64,000 nt of DNA from positions 1-64,000 of the forward strand of contig DAIDKZ010000080.1 of the NCBI GenBank assembly GCA_027449745.1, read 5' to 3'. Shown piece after piece: positions 25,366 through 36,237 of this stretch. Under the pieces are notes generated by a model. It saw only the letters and a program-made list of their open reading frames with translations. It did not search any database and was not told where the DNA came from. Positions within the stretch are counted from its first letter, which is position 1; each line of letters begins with the position of its first letter. Made by a program: the position numbers and the translations under genes. Source of the stretch: Acetobacteraceae bacterium. Its GTDB lineage: Bacteria > Pseudomonadota > Alphaproteobacteria > Acetobacterales > Acetobacteraceae.

Positions 25366-27015
25366 TCACACCCGGACGATGTGGACCTCCACCAGCGGAC
25401 GCTTCTGCAGCCGCCGGCCGAGCGCGCGGCGGAGCGCGGCGCGGGCGGCTTCGGACAGGGCGGCCTCGTCGCGCGCGAGGCTCGCCGGCAGCTCGCCGAG
25501 ATTGGCGGCAAAGTCGGCGGCGATGCGGGCGAGGTCGGGATCCTCGGGCTCGAACATGCCCGGCGCGCTGAGCCGCGGCGCGCCGCGCAGACGCCCGGCG
25601 CCGTCCACGGCGATGCTGGCGATCACCGCGCCGTGGTGCAGCATCCGCCGCCGCGCGCCCATGACCTCGCCGGCGAGGGGAATGAGCCGGTTGCCATCCA
25701 CCACCAGCCGCCCGATGGGGGCGCTTTCCACCACGTCCGCCGCGCCCGGCGCGAGGCGGAGGATATCGCCGTCCTCGATCAGGATGGCCGGGATACCGAG
25801 CTCGCGGGCGAGGTCGGCATGGGCCGAGAGGTGGCGCCATTCGCCGTGCACCGGCACCGACAGCCGCGGGCGCACCAGGCGGTAGAGCCGGCGGAGTTCG
25901 TCGCGCGCCGGATGGCCGGAGACATGCACCATGTGGTCGTGCTCGGTCATCAGCCGCACGCCGCGGCGCACCAGCCCATCCTGCACGGTGCCGATGGCGC
26001 GCTCGTTGCCGGGGATGACGCGGCTGGAAAATACCACCGTGTCGCCCTCGCCGAGCGCGACGTGGGGATGCTTGTCGGCGGCGATGCGCGCCAGGGCGGA
26101 GCGTGGCTCGCCCTGGCTGCCGGTGGCCAGCAGCAGCAGATTGTCGTCCGGGATCGATCCGGCCTCGTCCTCGGGGACGAATTCGGGGACGCTTTTCAGA
26201 TAGCCGGTCGCCCGCGCCGCGGCCTCGATCTTGCGCAGGCTGCGCCCGACCAGGGCGACGCTGCGGCCGGCCTCGCGCGCGGCCAGCGCCACCGTCTCGA
26301 CGCGGGCGACGTTGGAGGCGAAGCAGGTGACGACGACGCGCCCGGCAAGACCGCGAATGAGCGCGGTGAGGCTGCGGCGGACCTCGGCCTCGGACCCCGA
26401 ATGGCCCTCGACCATGGCGTTGGTGGAATCACACACCATCGCCAGCACGCCCCGCTCACCGAGCGCAGCGAACGCGGCTTCGTCGGTGGGCGGGCCGACC
26501 AGAGGATGCGGGTCCAGCTTCCAGTCCCCGGTGTGCAGCACGGTGCCGTGGCGCGTGGTGATGGCCAGCGCCTGCGATTCCGGCGTGGAATGGGCCACGC
26601 GCAGGAACCGCAGCGCGAACGGACCGACCTCGAACCCGCCGCCGGGCGGAATGATCGTCAGCGGCACCTCGGCGAGAAGCTGCGCCTCGGCGAGCTTGGC
26701 GCGCAGCACCGCGGCGGTGAACGGCGTCGCATAGACCGGGCACCGGAGCTGCCGCCACAGCCAGGCGACGGCGCCGACATGGTCCTCATGAGCATGGGTG
26801 ATGACGAGCCCGTCGAGCTGGCCGCGCCGGGCGGCGATGAAGCCCGGATCGGGCACCATGACATCGACCTCGGGCAGCTCGGCGCCGCCGAAGCCGATGC
26901 CGCAATCGACCGCCAGCCATCGCCCGTCACAGCGATAGAGATTCAGGTTCATGCCGATCTCGCCGGTCCCGCCGAGGGGCAGGAACGCGAAATCTCCGCC
27001 AGGGACGTCGATCAT
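25366..27015 (-). CDS. rnj: Ribonuclease J
   Basis: 549-residue metallo-beta-lactamase/beta-CASP nuclease. The metal site is THAHEDHVGA, followed by LHTGDWKLDP, the beta-CASP domain, VHVSGHPARDEL and a C-terminal RNase J domain ending in KRPLVEVHIVRV. It degrades and matures RNA from the 5' end or internally, and in alphaproteobacteria often works in rRNA maturation. The start is the ATG at 27015 (MIDVPGGDF), 17 bases after the coaX stop. It ends the nuo-birA-coaX-rnj run, a linkage seen in many alphaproteobacteria. Confidence 0.93.
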   Translation of the reverse strand: MIDVPGGDFAFLPLGGTGEIGMNLNLYRCDGRWLAVDCGIGFGGAELPEVDVMVPDPGFIAARRGQLDGLVITHAHEDHVGAVAWLWRQLRCPVYATPFTAAVLRAKLAEAQLLAEVPLTIIPPGGGFEVGPFALRFLRVAHSTPESQALAITTRHGTVLHTGDWKLDPHPLVGPPTDEAAFAALGERGVLAMVCDSTNAMVEGHSGSEAEVRRSLTALIRGLAGRVVVTCFASNVARVETVALAAREAGRSVALVGRSLRKIEAAARATGYLKSVPEFVPEDEAGSIPDDNLLLLATGSQGEPRSALARIAADKHPHVALGEGDTVVFSSRVIPGNERAIGTVQDGLVRRGVRLMTEHDHMVHVSGHPARDELRRLYRLVRPRLSVPVHGEWRHLSAHADLARELGIPAILIEDGDILRLAPGAADVVESAPIGRLVVDGNRLIPLAGEVMGARRRMLHHGAVIASIAVDGAGRLRGAPRLSAPGMFEPEDPDLARIAADFAANLGELPASLARDEAALSEAARAALRRALGRRLQKRPLVEVHIVRV

Positions 27016-27032
27016 GCGTGTATGTGTATCCG

Positions 27033-27842
27033 CTATCCGTGCTCGGTGTCGCCGTGGCGTCCGCGCGAGAACACTGGGGGCGCGTTGCGCGCGGCAAGGA
27101 GGCGCAGGCCCTCGAGGGTGAGGTCGGGATCGATGGTCTCGATCACCGGGGTCGCCTCGGCGAACAGCGGCGCCAGCCCGCCCGTGGCGATCACCTTGAG
27201 CGGCGCGCCATATTCGGCGCGGATCCGTTCGACCAGCCCCTCGATCAGCCCGACATACCCCCAATAGATGCCGGACTGCATCGCCGGCACGGTCGCCCGC
27301 CCGATCGCCGACTGTGGCCGGCCGATGCCGATGCGCGGCAGGCGCGCGGCGGCGCGGTGCAGCGCCTCGATCGAGAGATTGATGCCCGGGGCGATGGCGC
27401 CGCCGAGATAGGCGCCGTCGGTCCCGACCACATCGAAGGTCGTCGCTGTGCCGAAATCGATGACCACGAGCGGGCCATGATAGCGCTGATGCGCGGCCAG
27501 CGCGTTCAGCAACCGGTCCGCGCCGACCTCGTTCGGCTGCTCGACATCGATGACGAAGCCCCAATCGAGCGTCGCGCGCGCGATCAGCGGCTCGACCTCG
27601 AACCAGTCCCGGCACAGGCGGCGGAGATGATAGAGCGCGGCGGGAACCACGGTGCCGATCACCGCGGCATCGATATCCACCGGCTTCAGACCGGAATGGC
27701 CGAGCAGGGCGAGCAGCCAGACGGCGTATTCATCCGAGGTGCGCTGCGGATCGGTGGCGACGCGCCAGATGCCGCGCCAGCCTTCGCCCTCGCGGACGGC
27801 GAAGACGATGTTGGTATTGCCGGCGTCAACGACGAGCAGCAT
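27033..27842 (-). CDS. coaX: Type III pantothenate kinase
   Basis: 269-residue CoaX, which phosphorylates pantothenate in the first step of CoA synthesis. The ASKHA-fold motifs are visible: [11 protein letters not shown] (phosphate loop), [12 protein letters not shown] and [13 protein letters not shown]. The start MLLVVDAG at 27842 lies inside the 3' end of birA, giving a 17-base overlap, so translation is probably coupled. RNase J follows after 17 bases. Both birA and coaX are cofactor genes commonly found between nuoN and rnj in this class. Confidence 0.93.
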   Translation of the reverse strand: MLLVVDAGNTNIVFAVREGEGWRGIWRVATDPQRTSDEYAVWLLALLGHSGLKPVDIDAAVIGTVVPAALYHLRRLCRDWFEVEPLIARATLDWGFVIDVEQPNEVGADRLLNALAAHQRYHGPLVVIDFGTATTFDVVGTDGAYLGGAIAPGINLSIEALHRAAARLPRIGIGRPQSAIGRATVPAMQSGIYWGYVGLIEGLVERIRAEYGAPLKVIATGGLAPLFAEATPVIETIDPDLTLEGLRLLAARNAPPVFSRGRHGDTEHG

Positions 27843-28596
27843 GGCCTGCCTCGCTCGGCGGCGTCGTGCCAAGCAGCACCTCGCCGGTGGAAAAGCGGCG
27901 CGTGCCGCCGGATGTGGCCAACAGCAAGTTGCCGTCCGCGGCAAGGCCGGCGAAGTCGCCGCTCACCCGCTCCCCGGCCGCTGCCACGACGAGGGGTGTG
28001 CCGAGCGGATGGGCTCGCGCGCTCCAGGCCGCTTGAACCACGGGCCAGCCCTCGCGCCGGCGCCGCGCGCGCCAATGGGCGACGCGTTCGAGTACCGCCG
28101 CCGCCACCTTCTCCGGCGCCGAAGGCGCGCCGAGCGCGACCGCGGGGCGGTCCGCCACGTCCGGCGCGACGCGCAGATTCGCGCCAAACCCGAGGACGAG
28201 CCAGGCGAGATGGCCGGCCGCATCGGCCGCGGTCTCGATCAGTACGCCGCCGAGCTTGCCGCCATCGCACAGCACATCGTTCGGCCATTTCAGGGTCAAC
28301 GTCGCGGCCGACGGCCGCACCGCGTCCAGCGCCTCGATCAGCGCCAGGCCGGCGAGCAGCGCGTAGCCGCCAGCCTCGGCCATCGGCGCCGCCTCGCGCA
28401 GCAGCAACGAGAGATGAAGATTGCCGGCCACCGAGACCCAGCCGCGGCCACGGCTGCCGCGGCCCGCCGTCTGCTCGTGCGCGAGGACGGCGAATCCGTC
28501 CGCCGCGCCGGCCGCCGCCCGCTCGCGGCACAGATCCGAGGTCGAGCCGATGCGCTCGACGATCTCCATCCTCCCAAACGGAGGGACCGCACTCAC
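27826..28596 (-). CDS. birA: Biotin--[acetyl-CoA-carboxylase] ligase
   Basis: 256-residue biotin protein ligase that attaches biotin to carboxylase carrier proteins. Catalytic motifs are GRGSRGRGW (biotinyl-AMP binding) and [20 protein letters not shown] (active-site Lys). There is no N-terminal DNA-binding domain, so it is a class I enzyme rather than a repressor. The GTG at 28596 overlaps the nuoN stop (GTGA); an ATG at 28569 is possible but has GGGAGG directly against it, too close to serve. Its 3' end overlaps coaX. Confidence 0.9.
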   Translation of the reverse strand: MSAVPPFGRMEIVERIGSTSDLCRERAAAGAADGFAVLAHEQTAGRGSRGRGWVSVAGNLHLSLLLREAAPMAEAGGYALLAGLALIEALDAVRPSAATLTLKWPNDVLCDGGKLGGVLIETAADAAGHLAWLVLGFGANLRVAPDVADRPAVALGAPSAPEKVAAAVLERVAHWRARRRREGWPVVQAAWSARAHPLGTPLVVAAAGERVSGDFAGLAADGNLLLATSGGTRRFSTGEVLLGTTPPSEAGHAARR

Positions 28597-30029
28597 CCCA
28601 GCAACGCCCGCGCCGCCGCCTCCGCCACGGCGATGACGGGCGCCGCGAACAGCGCGAAGAGAAGCGTGACGAGCCCGCTGCCAGCAGCAACGATCGAGAG
28701 CGTGGCGGGACGGGCCGCGAACCCGGTCTCGCCGGCATCGAAATACATCACCTTGATGATGCGCACGTAATAGAAGGCACCCACGACACTGGTGAGCACG
28801 CCGATGATCGCCAGCGTCCACATCCCCGACTGGACGGCGGCGAGGAAGACATAGAGCTTGCCGAAGAAGCCGGAGAGCGGCGGGATGCCCGCCATGCTGA
28901 ACATGAACACGCTCATCAGCATCGCCAGCGCCGGATCGCTGCGGCCGAGCCCCGCCAAATCCGCGATCCCCTCGACCGCCCGCCCGCCGCGGCGCATCGC
29001 CAGGATGACCGCGAAGGCACCGGCGCTCATGAAGATGTAGACGGCGAGATAGACCAGCACGCCGCGCACGCCGGTGACGGTGCCCGCCGCGAGCCCGATG
29101 AGCGCGTAGCCCATGTGCCCGATCGACGAATAGGCCATCAGCCGCTTGATGTTGCGCTGGCCGATGGCGCCGAGCGCGCCGAGCAGCATCGAGGCGATCG
29201 AGATCAGCACGACGAGCCCTTGCCACTGCGCCAGAAGATGGCCGAACGGCCCGACCATCAGCCGCAGCAACAGCCCCATCGCCGCGACTTTCGGCGCAGT
29301 GGAGAGGAACGCCGTCACCGGTGTCGGCGCGCCCTCGTAGACGTCCGGCGTCCACATGTGGAACGGCACGGCGGAAACCTTGAAGGCCAGCCCGGCGAGG
29401 ATGAAGACAACACCGACGATCAGCCCGGCCGAGGCCTGCGCCGGATCGGCGAGCCCAGTGGCGATGCCGACGAAATCCATCGTTCCGGTGAAGCCATAGA
29501 CCAGCGTCATGCCGTAGAGCAGCAGGCCCGAGGCAAGCGCGCCGAGGACAAAATATTTCAATCCCGCTTCCGCGGAGCGCAGATTGTCTCGGGCGAAAGC
29601 GGCGAGAACGTAGATCGACAGCGATTGGAGTTCGAGGCCGAGATAAAGGGTCATCAGGTTCGCCGCCGAGACCATCACCATCATGCCGACGGTGGCCATG
29701 ACGATCAGAACCGGGAACTCGAACCGGCCAATGCCCTCGGCACGGTTATAGTCGACCGACAGCGCGACGCCGAGGATCGCGCCGGCCAGGATGAGCAGTT
29801 TCAGCGCGACGCTGAACGGATCGACGACGAACTGGCCGTCATAGGCATGTCCGGCGCCGGTCGCGGTCATCAACACGCCGGCCAACAGAAGCGCGCCGAT
29901 CGCCAGCATGCTGGCGAGGAAGCCCCTCTCCTCCTTCCGCAACACGCCGAACAGGAGGATCGCCATGCCGGATAGGGACAGCGCGATCTCCGGCAGAGCC
30001 AGAGTCCAGTTCATCAGTGTCCCGTTCAT
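28593..30029 (-). CDS. nuoN: NADH-quinone oxidoreductase subunit N
   Basis: 478-residue antiporter-like membrane subunit of respiratory complex I, with about 14 helices. Conserved lysine and proline positions lie in the helices around [17 protein letters not shown] and [16 protein letters not shown]. It forms one of the proton channels of the membrane arm. The ATG overlaps the nuoM stop by one base (TGATG); a second in-frame ATG at 30014 (MNWTLALPE) is also plausible. It is the last nuo gene and its TGA overlaps the birA start. Confidence 0.95.
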   Translation of the reverse strand: MNGTLMNWTLALPEIALSLSGMAILLFGVLRKEERGFLASMLAIGALLLAGVLMTATGAGHAYDGQFVVDPFSVALKLLILAGAILGVALSVDYNRAEGIGRFEFPVLIVMATVGMMVMVSAANLMTLYLGLELQSLSIYVLAAFARDNLRSAEAGLKYFVLGALASGLLLYGMTLVYGFTGTMDFVGIATGLADPAQASAGLIVGVVFILAGLAFKVSAVPFHMWTPDVYEGAPTPVTAFLSTAPKVAAMGLLLRLMVGPFGHLLAQWQGLVVLISIASMLLGALGAIGQRNIKRLMAYSSIGHMGYALIGLAAGTVTGVRGVLVYLAVYIFMSAGAFAVILAMRRGGRAVEGIADLAGLGRSDPALAMLMSVFMFSMAGIPPLSGFFGKLYVFLAAVQSGMWTLAIIGVLTSVVGAFYYVRIIKVMYFDAGETGFAARPATLSIVAAGSGLVTLLFALFAAPVIAVAEAAARALLG

Positions 30030-31618
30030 CAGCGCGCGTCCCCCGAGCTTCCGACCGCCGACACCGCACGGCTTCCCGGGCCAACCACTTCCTCGCCCGC
30101 CATCGTCAGAAGCGCATGCCGAGCGGGCGCGGCCATCGCCGCCTGCTGGTTACGCACCAGCGCCGCCACGGAGGCATCGAAAAAATGCGAGAAGCTGGAC
30201 GGATAGACGCCCATCCACAATGTCACCACCACGAGCGGCGCGAAGACCAGCGCCTCGCGCGGCGACAAATCGAGGATGCCACGCAAGTCCGGCTTGGTCA
30301 GCCGCCCGAAGAGAACGCGGCGATAGAGATAGAGCATGTAGGCGGCACCCAAGATCATGCCCGTGCTCGACAGGAGGGCGAGCCAGAAATTCACCCGCAG
30401 CGCGCCGATTGCGACCAGGATCTCCCCGACGAAGCCCGAGGTTCCGGGAAGCCCGACGGAGGCCATCATGAACAGCATGAAGGTCAGTGCATAGGCCGGC
30501 ATGCGATCCGAAAGCCCGCCATAGCGGGCGATCTCGCGCGTGTGCATGCGGTCGTAGATCACGCCGACGCACAGGAACAGCGCGCCCGACACGACCCCGT
30601 GCGAAAGCATCTGGAACAGGGCCCCTGAGACGCCCTGAATGTTCAGGCTGAAGATGCCGACGGTGACGACGCCCATATGTGCCACCGATGAATAGGCGAT
30701 CAGCTTCTTCATGTCCGTCTGCGCCAGGGCCACCAGCGACGTGTAGATGACGGCGACCACGGACAGCGTGAACATCAGCGGCGCGAAATAGGCCGATGCC
30801 TGCGGCAGCATCGGCACCGAGAAGCGCAGGAACCCGTATGCGCCCATCTTCAGCAGGACGCCCGCGAGGATGACCGAGCCTGCCGTCGGCGCCTCAACGT
30901 GCGCGTCCGGCAGCCAGGTATGCACCGGCCACATCGGCACCTTCACCGCGAACGAGGCGAGGAACGCCAGGAACAGCCAGTACTGCATGGTCTGCGGAAA
31001 CGCGGTCCGCAGCAGCACGGTCATGTCCGTCGTCCCGGCGAAGTGCCACATCGCCAGCAGCGCGAGCAGCATGAGCACCGAGCCGGCGAGCGTGTAGAGG
31101 AAGAACTTGATCGCCGCATAGACGCGGCGCGGACCACCCCAGACCCCGATGATCAGGTACATCGGGATCAGCACGCCCTCGAAAAACATGTAGAAGACGA
31201 CGAAATCGAGCGCGCAGAACATGCCGACCATCATCGTCTCGAGGACGAGGAAGGCGAGCATGAACTCGCGGACCCGCGTCGTGATCGCTTCCCAGCTCGC
31301 CAGGATGCAGACGGGCGTGAGCAGCGTCGACAGCAGCACAAAAAGCACGCTGATGCCGTCGACACCCATGCGGTAGCCGACGCCGAACTCCGGCAGCCAG
31401 GGCAGGCTCTCCGCGAATTGGAACCCCGCCAGCGCGGGATCGAAGCGCCACCACAGAATGAGCGAAAGCCCGAGAACGATCAGGCTCGTCCAAAGCGCCG
31501 TCCAGCGCGCATTCTGCGCCACCGTCGCCTCATCGCCGCGCACCGACATGATCACCGCCCCGCCAAGAAGCGGCAGGAAAGTGATCAGCGACAGCAGGGG
31601 GAAGCCGACCTGGTTCAT
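30029..31618 (-). CDS. nuoM: NADH-quinone oxidoreductase subunit M
   Basis: 529-residue antiporter-like subunit of complex I. The signatures include the [20 protein letters not shown] region, [15 protein letters not shown] and a glutamate in helix 5. It carries one of the proton paths in the distal membrane arm. The gene sits 4 bases after nuoL and overlaps nuoN by one base, so the three antiporter-like subunits are tightly packed. Confidence 0.95.
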   Translation of the reverse strand: MNQVGFPLLSLITFLPLLGGAVIMSVRGDEATVAQNARWTALWTSLIVLGLSLILWWRFDPALAGFQFAESLPWLPEFGVGYRMGVDGISVLFVLLSTLLTPVCILASWEAITTRVREFMLAFLVLETMMVGMFCALDFVVFYMFFEGVLIPMYLIIGVWGGPRRVYAAIKFFLYTLAGSVLMLLALLAMWHFAGTTDMTVLLRTAFPQTMQYWLFLAFLASFAVKVPMWPVHTWLPDAHVEAPTAGSVILAGVLLKMGAYGFLRFSVPMLPQASAYFAPLMFTLSVVAVIYTSLVALAQTDMKKLIAYSSVAHMGVVTVGIFSLNIQGVSGALFQMLSHGVVSGALFLCVGVIYDRMHTREIARYGGLSDRMPAYALTFMLFMMASVGLPGTSGFVGEILVAIGALRVNFWLALLSSTGMILGAAYMLYLYRRVLFGRLTKPDLRGILDLSPREALVFAPLVVVTLWMGVYPSSFSHFFDASVAALVRNQQAAMAAPARHALLTMAGEEVVGPGSRAVSAVGSSGDAR

Positions 31619-31622
31619 GGTC

Positions 31623-33554
31623 TCACCGGAACAGCAAGTAGATCGTGACCAGCAATACCAGGCCGATCAGCATGGAAAACGCGTAGATCGCGATTGACCC
31701 GGTCTGCAGCTTGACCACCTGCGCCGACGAATCGGTGGCCAGCGAGGCGAGCCCGTTCGGCACGCCGTCGATCAGCGTCGCGTCGCCGACCTGCCACAGC
31801 GAGCGCGCCAGAGCCAGAGCCGGGCGGACGAGGACCGCATCATACAGTTCGTCGAAATACCATTTGTTGAGCAGGAACCGATAGATCGGCCCAAACGCGC
31901 GGGCGAGCGCGCCGGGGAGCGAAGGTGCCGCCACATACATCCCGTACGCCAACGCAATGCCCAGGACACCCATCACTGTCGGCAGCAGGGCGATCGATTC
32001 CGGCACCCGCTCGAGGTCGGCGAGGACGTGGTTCCCCGGCCCGTTCACGATCGCGCTGCGCCAGAACTCGTGCCAGCCTTCGCCGACGAACTGCGCATGG
32101 AACCCCATGCCGCTGAACACCGCGCCGATCGCCAGAACGATGAGCGGCACCAGCATCACCGCCGGGCTTTCATGCACATGCGCCATAACGCCCGCCTCAG
32201 CGCGCGGCTTGCCATGGAAGGTCATGATCAGCAGACGCCAGGAGTAGAAGGCCGTCAGGAACGCCGCGGCAACGCCGCAGACAAATCCGTAGAGACCGAC
32301 CCCCGTGCCGACATCGAAATTCGCCTCCAGGATCGCATCCTTCGAGTAGTAGCCGGCGAAGAACGGGATGCCCGCGAGCGCCAGGTTGCCGATCCACATG
32401 ACCACGTAGGTAACCGGGACCTTCTTCCAGATGCCCCCCATCTGCCGCATGTCCTGCTCTCCGCTCATCGCGTGGATCACCGAACCCGCACCGAGGAACA
32501 GCAGCGCCTTGAAGAAGGCATGCGTGATAAGGTGGAAGATCGACACCTGGTAGGCGCCAACGCCGGCGGCGATGAACATGTAGCCGAGCTGAGAGCAGGT
32601 GGAATAGGCGATCACCCGCTTGATGTCATTCTGCGTGCAGCCGACCGTGGCCGCGAACAGCGCGGTCGAACCGCCGACGATCACGATCAGTGCCTTTACC
32701 GTCGGGGCGAATTCGAGCAGCGGCGACATCCGCGCGACGAGAAAAACCCCGGCCGTCACCATGGTCGCGGCATGGATGAGCGCCGACACCGGTGTCGGCC
32801 CCTCCATCGCGTCCGGCAGCCAGGTGTGCAGCCCGATCTGCGCCGACTTGCCCATCGCCCCGATGAACAGCAGCACGCCGATCACTTCCAACACCGGCCA
32901 CGAACCGCCGAGCACGGCATAGGTCTCCCCGGCATGCTGCCCGACGGCCGCGAAGATCGCCGGAAATTCAACCGAGCCGAAGACGAAGAACACCAGCGCG
33001 ATCCCCACCGCGAAGAAGAGATCGGCGACGCGGTTGACCAGAAACGCCTTGATTGCCGCGGCACAGGCCGATGGCTTTTCGTACCAGTAACCGATGAGCA
33101 GATAGCTCGCCAGGCCAACCCCCTCCCAGCCGAAGAACAGCTGGACCAGATTGTCCGCCGTCACCAGCATCAGCATCGCAAAGGTGAACAGCGAGAGGTA
33201 GGAGAAGAACCGGTAGGTCGGGTACTCGTCGTGACCCATGTAGCCGACGCTGTAGATATGGATCATCGTCGAGATCAGCGTCACCATCGCGACCATCACC
33301 GCCGAGAGCGCATCGTAGCGCAGCGCCCAGGCGGCATGGAAAGGACCGGCACTGATCCAGGTGCCAAGGTCCACGGACCCGGTTTCCGCACCGCCCCACG
33401 CGAGTTCGGCGAAGGCGATATTGCCGCATATCGCGGCGATGACCATCCCAAGGATGCTCACGGCCTGCGCCGCACGGTCGCCAATGGCGCGGCCGAGAAG
33501 CCCGGCGATGGCCGACCCCAGGATCGGGGCGAAGACAGCGGCGGCGTAGATCAT
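31623..33554 (-). CDS. nuoL: NADH-quinone oxidoreductase subunit L
   Basis: 643-residue largest antiporter-like subunit of complex I. It shows [27 protein letters not shown]-type motif pieces, [18 protein letters not shown], and the C-terminal lateral helix expected for NuoL. It forms the distal proton channel and its long helix braces NuoM and NuoN. A 47-base gap separates it from nuoK. No frameshift or missing segment is seen. Confidence 0.95.
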   Translation of the reverse strand: MIYAAAVFAPILGSAIAGLLGRAIGDRAAQAVSILGMVIAAICGNIAFAELAWGGAETGSVDLGTWISAGPFHAAWALRYDALSAVMVAMVTLISTMIHIYSVGYMGHDEYPTYRFFSYLSLFTFAMLMLVTADNLVQLFFGWEGVGLASYLLIGYWYEKPSACAAAIKAFLVNRVADLFFAVGIALVFFVFGSVEFPAIFAAVGQHAGETYAVLGGSWPVLEVIGVLLFIGAMGKSAQIGLHTWLPDAMEGPTPVSALIHAATMVTAGVFLVARMSPLLEFAPTVKALIVIVGGSTALFAATVGCTQNDIKRVIAYSTCSQLGYMFIAAGVGAYQVSIFHLITHAFFKALLFLGAGSVIHAMSGEQDMRQMGGIWKKVPVTYVVMWIGNLALAGIPFFAGYYSKDAILEANFDVGTGVGLYGFVCGVAAAFLTAFYSWRLLIMTFHGKPRAEAGVMAHVHESPAVMLVPLIVLAIGAVFSGMGFHAQFVGEGWHEFWRSAIVNGPGNHVLADLERVPESIALLPTVMGVLGIALAYGMYVAAPSLPGALARAFGPIYRFLLNKWYFDELYDAVLVRPALALARSLWQVGDATLIDGVPNGLASLATDSSAQVVKLQTGSIAIYAFSMLIGLVLLVTIYLLFR

Positions 33555-33601
33555 CGCGAAACCCGTGCGCGCGTGGTAAACAGGGGAGGCATCACTGCGG
33601 C

Positions 33602-33913
33602 TCAGCCCTTCATCAAGGTGACGTCTTCGACTTCGATCGACCCGCGGTTGCGGAAATACACGACGACGATGGCCAGGCCGATCGCCGCTTCCGCCGCGGC
33701 GACCGTCAGCACGAACATGGCGAAGATCTGCCCCGCCAGATCGCCGAGCGTGGCCGAGAAGGCAACGAGATTGAGGTTCACCGCGAGCAGGATCAGCTCG
33801 ATCGACATCAGGATGACGATCACGTTCTTTCGGTTGAGGAAGATCCCGAACACACCGAGCACCAGCAGAACGGCACTCACGGCGAGATAGTGGCCGAGGC
33901 TTACTGGCAACAT
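33602..33913 (-). CDS. nuoK: NADH-quinone oxidoreductase subunit K
   Basis: 103-residue three-helix subunit of the complex I membrane arm (MrpC-like). The buried glutamates are in [14 protein letters not shown] and [11 protein letters not shown]. It is in the standard place after nuoJ, whose TAG directly abuts its ATG with no spacer. Confidence 0.95.
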   Translation of the reverse strand: MLPVSLGHYLAVSAVLLVLGVFGIFLNRKNVIVILMSIELILLAVNLNLVAFSATLGDLAGQIFAMFVLTVAAAEAAIGLAIVVVYFRNRGSIEVEDVTLMKG

Positions 33914-34624
33914 CTAACGGACCTCCGCGGCGTGCGTCCCGCCATGACCATGGCCGCCCCCGTGCGGTTCGGCCGCCGCGACCGCTGGCTCGGGCAGCTT
34001 GCGTTGGAACTCCGCCTCCGTCACCGCGGCGCCGAGCCCGACCTTGACCAGCACCAGCGTATCCTCGACGCGCTGCGCGACTTGGCGGGCAGCGCTCTGA
34101 CGGCGCGAGGCCTTCCGCTCCCGCAGCGTCAGCACGATCGCACCGATCATTGCCACGAGCAGCACCAGGCCCGCGATCTGAAACAACAGGACATTGTGCG
34201 TGTAGAGCAGATCACCGAGCGCGGCGGTGTTGGAAACCGCGGCTGGCGCGACCGCGCCCCGCAGCGCGGCGGACTGCGGCAGAAGCTGCCAGCCGCCAAA
34301 GACACTGGCGAGCTCGACGAGCAGGATCACGCCCACGGTGGCGCCCACCGGGGCGTAGCGCTGGATGCCTTCGCGCAAGCGGGCGAAGTCGATATCCAGC
34401 ATCATCACCACGAACAAGAACAGCACGGCAACCGCACCGACATAGACGATGACCAGGATCATCGCCAGGAACTCGGCACCCGCCAGCAGAAACAGCCCGG
34501 CCGCGTTGAAGAAGGCCAGGATCAGAAACAGAACCGAGTGCACCGGGTTGCGTGCGCTCACAACCAGCGCCGCCGAGCCGAGAAGCACCGCAGCAAAGAC
34601 ATAGAATGCCAGCGTCGCGATCAT
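33914..34624 (-). CDS. nuoJ: NADH-quinone oxidoreductase subunit J with His-rich tail
   Basis: 236-residue membrane subunit of complex I. The conserved core includes SARNPVHSVLFLILAFFNAAG and YVGAVAVLFLFVVMMLD, helices that take part in the conformational coupling. I start at the ATG at 34624 (MIATLAFYVF). The protein is about 30 residues longer than the roughly 205 usual in the class. The extra C-terminus is charged and ends in a His/Gly-rich string (HGGGHGHGGTH), which could bind metal ions or be a harmless extension. It abuts nuoK. Confidence 0.93.
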   Translation of the reverse strand: MIATLAFYVFAAVLLGSAALVVSARNPVHSVLFLILAFFNAAGLFLLAGAEFLAMILVIVYVGAVAVLFLFVVMMLDIDFARLREGIQRYAPVGATVGVILLVELASVFGGWQLLPQSAALRGAVAPAAVSNTAALGDLLYTHNVLLFQIAGLVLLVAMIGAIVLTLRERKASRRQSAARQVAQRVEDTLVLVKVGLGAAVTEAEFQRKLPEPAVAAAEPHGGGHGHGGTHAAEVR

Positions 34625-34681
34625 CGCTGCCCGTCCTGCCGGCACTGGCCGGCCATCGTGCGCCCAACGGAGGTCATGCGC

Positions 34682-35170
34682 TCACCGATACGGAGCGTCG
34701 AGTTCGAGCCGCTTGGCGATCTCCGCCTCCCAGCGGTCGCCGTTCGCCAGCAGCCGGTCCTTGTTGTACATCAGTTCCTCGCGCGTCTCGGTCGCGAACT
34801 CGAAATTGGGACCCTCGACGATGGCATCGACCGGGCACGCTTCCTCGCACAGCCCGCAATAGATGCACTTCGTCATGTCGATGTCGTAGCGCGTCGTCCG
34901 GCGAGATCCGTCATCACGGGGCTCGGCCTCGATGGTGATGGCCTGCGCCGGACAGACGGCCTCGCACAGCTTGCAGGCGATGCACCGCTCCTCGCCATTG
35001 GGGTAGCGGCGCAATGCGTGCTCGCCCTTGAAACGCGGGCTGATCGGATTCTTCTCGTACGGGTAATTGATCGTTGCCTTGGATTTGAAGGCATAGCGCA
35101 AGGTCAGCACCAAGCCGGTCCAAATTTCACCGAGCAACAGCCCCCGCGCGGAGCGGTCCAGCAATCCCAT
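34682..35170 (-). CDS. nuoI: NADH-quinone oxidoreductase subunit I
   Basis: 162-residue ferredoxin-like subunit of complex I. Two [4Fe-4S] motifs are intact, [12 protein letters not shown] and [12 protein letters not shown], which hold clusters N6a and N6b passing electrons from NuoG to NuoB. The N-terminal helix ([13 protein letters not shown]) anchors it to the membrane arm. It lies between nuoH and nuoJ with 47- and 57-base spacers. Confidence 0.96.
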   Translation of the reverse strand: MGLLDRSARGLLLGEIWTGLVLTLRYAFKSKATINYPYEKNPISPRFKGEHALRRYPNGEERCIACKLCEAVCPAQAITIEAEPRDDGSRRTTRYDIDMTKCIYCGLCEEACPVDAIVEGPNFEFATETREELMYNKDRLLANGDRWEAEIAKRLELDAPYR

Positions 35171-35217
35171 AGGTCAATCTCCTTCCCGCGCGTGCAGTAC
35201 AGGACAGTGTCGCTCGG

Positions 35218-36231
35218 TCATGTTCGCGGCACCCAGCCGGTCGCCATGAGCACGCCCCCAGTCAGCACGAGCCAGAGCAACGACAGCGGCAGGAACACCT
35301 TCCAGCCCAGGCGCATCAGCTGGTCGTAGCGATAGCGCGGCAGCGTGCCGCGGACCCAGATGAAGACAAACATGCACGCAAAGACCTTGAGCAGGAACCA
35401 GAGCGGCCCCGGCAGCCAGGTGAACGGTTCGACCCCGAACGGCGCCAGCCAGCCGCCGAGGAAGAGGATCGTCGTCATCGCGCTCATCAGGAACATGTTG
35501 GCGTATTCGCCGAGGAAGAACAGCCCGAAGGCGAGCGAGCTGTATTCGACGAAGAACCCGGCGACGATTTCGCTCTCGCCCTCGGGCAGGTCGAAAGGCG
35601 ACCGGTTCGTCTCCGCGAGGCCCGAGATGAAGAACACGAGGAACATCGGGAACAGCGGGATCGCGAACCAGATGTGGCGCTGCGCCAGCACGATGTCATT
35701 CAGGTTCAGGCTGCCGACGCACAGCAGCACGCTCACCATGACGAAACCGATTGAGACTTCGTAGCTCACCATCTGCGCCGCGCTGCGCATCGCGCCGAGG
35801 AAAGCGTATTTCGAGTTGCTCGCCCAGCCGGCGATGATGACGCCGTAGACGCCGAGCGAGCTGATGGCGAACAGGTACAGGACGCCAACGTTGATTTTCG
35901 CCACCGCCCAGCCGTCATTCACTGGCACCACGGCCCAGGCGATCATCGCCAGCACGAAGGTGATGACGGGGGCGAGCAGGAAAAGAGCCCGGTTCGCCCC
36001 GGCTGGGATGATCGTCTCCTTCATCAGCATCTTGAGCGCGTCGGCGAACGGCTGCAGCAGTCCGAACAGCCCGACGACGTTCGGACCCTTCCGCAGATGC
36101 ATCGCCCCCAGCACCTTGCGTTCAGCCCACGTCGCATAGGCAACGGCGATGAGCAGCGGCACCAGGATCGCCAGAGTTTCAAGCACGAGCAGGATGAGCG
36201 TGCCCAGCGGCGTGGCGAGAAATTCGGTCAT
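35218..36231 (-). CDS. nuoH: NADH-quinone oxidoreductase subunit H
   Basis: 337-residue membrane subunit of complex I that forms the quinone chamber with NuoB and NuoD. Family motifs [35 protein letters not shown] and the C-terminal [17 protein letters not shown] are all present. The gene begins 6 bases after nuoG stops, so it is translated in series with the peripheral-arm genes. Confidence 0.96.
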   Translation of the reverse strand: MTEFLATPLGTLILLVLETLAILVPLLIAVAYATWAERKVLGAMHLRKGPNVVGLFGLLQPFADALKMLMKETIIPAGANRALFLLAPVITFVLAMIAWAVVPVNDGWAVAKINVGVLYLFAISSLGVYGVIIAGWASNSKYAFLGAMRSAAQMVSYEVSIGFVMVSVLLCVGSLNLNDIVLAQRHIWFAIPLFPMFLVFFISGLAETNRSPFDLPEGESEIVAGFFVEYSSLAFGLFFLGEYANMFLMSAMTTILFLGGWLAPFGVEPFTWLPGPLWFLLKVFACMFVFIWVRGTLPRYRYDQLMRLGWKVFLPLSLLWLVLTGGVLMATGWVPRT

Positions 36232-36237
36232 CGCGGT

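Noticed and set aside
27018-29975. 985-codon plus-strand open frame across coaX, birA and nuoN
   Set aside because: It crosses three well-supported minus-strand genes and has no recognisable domain, so it is a shadow frame.
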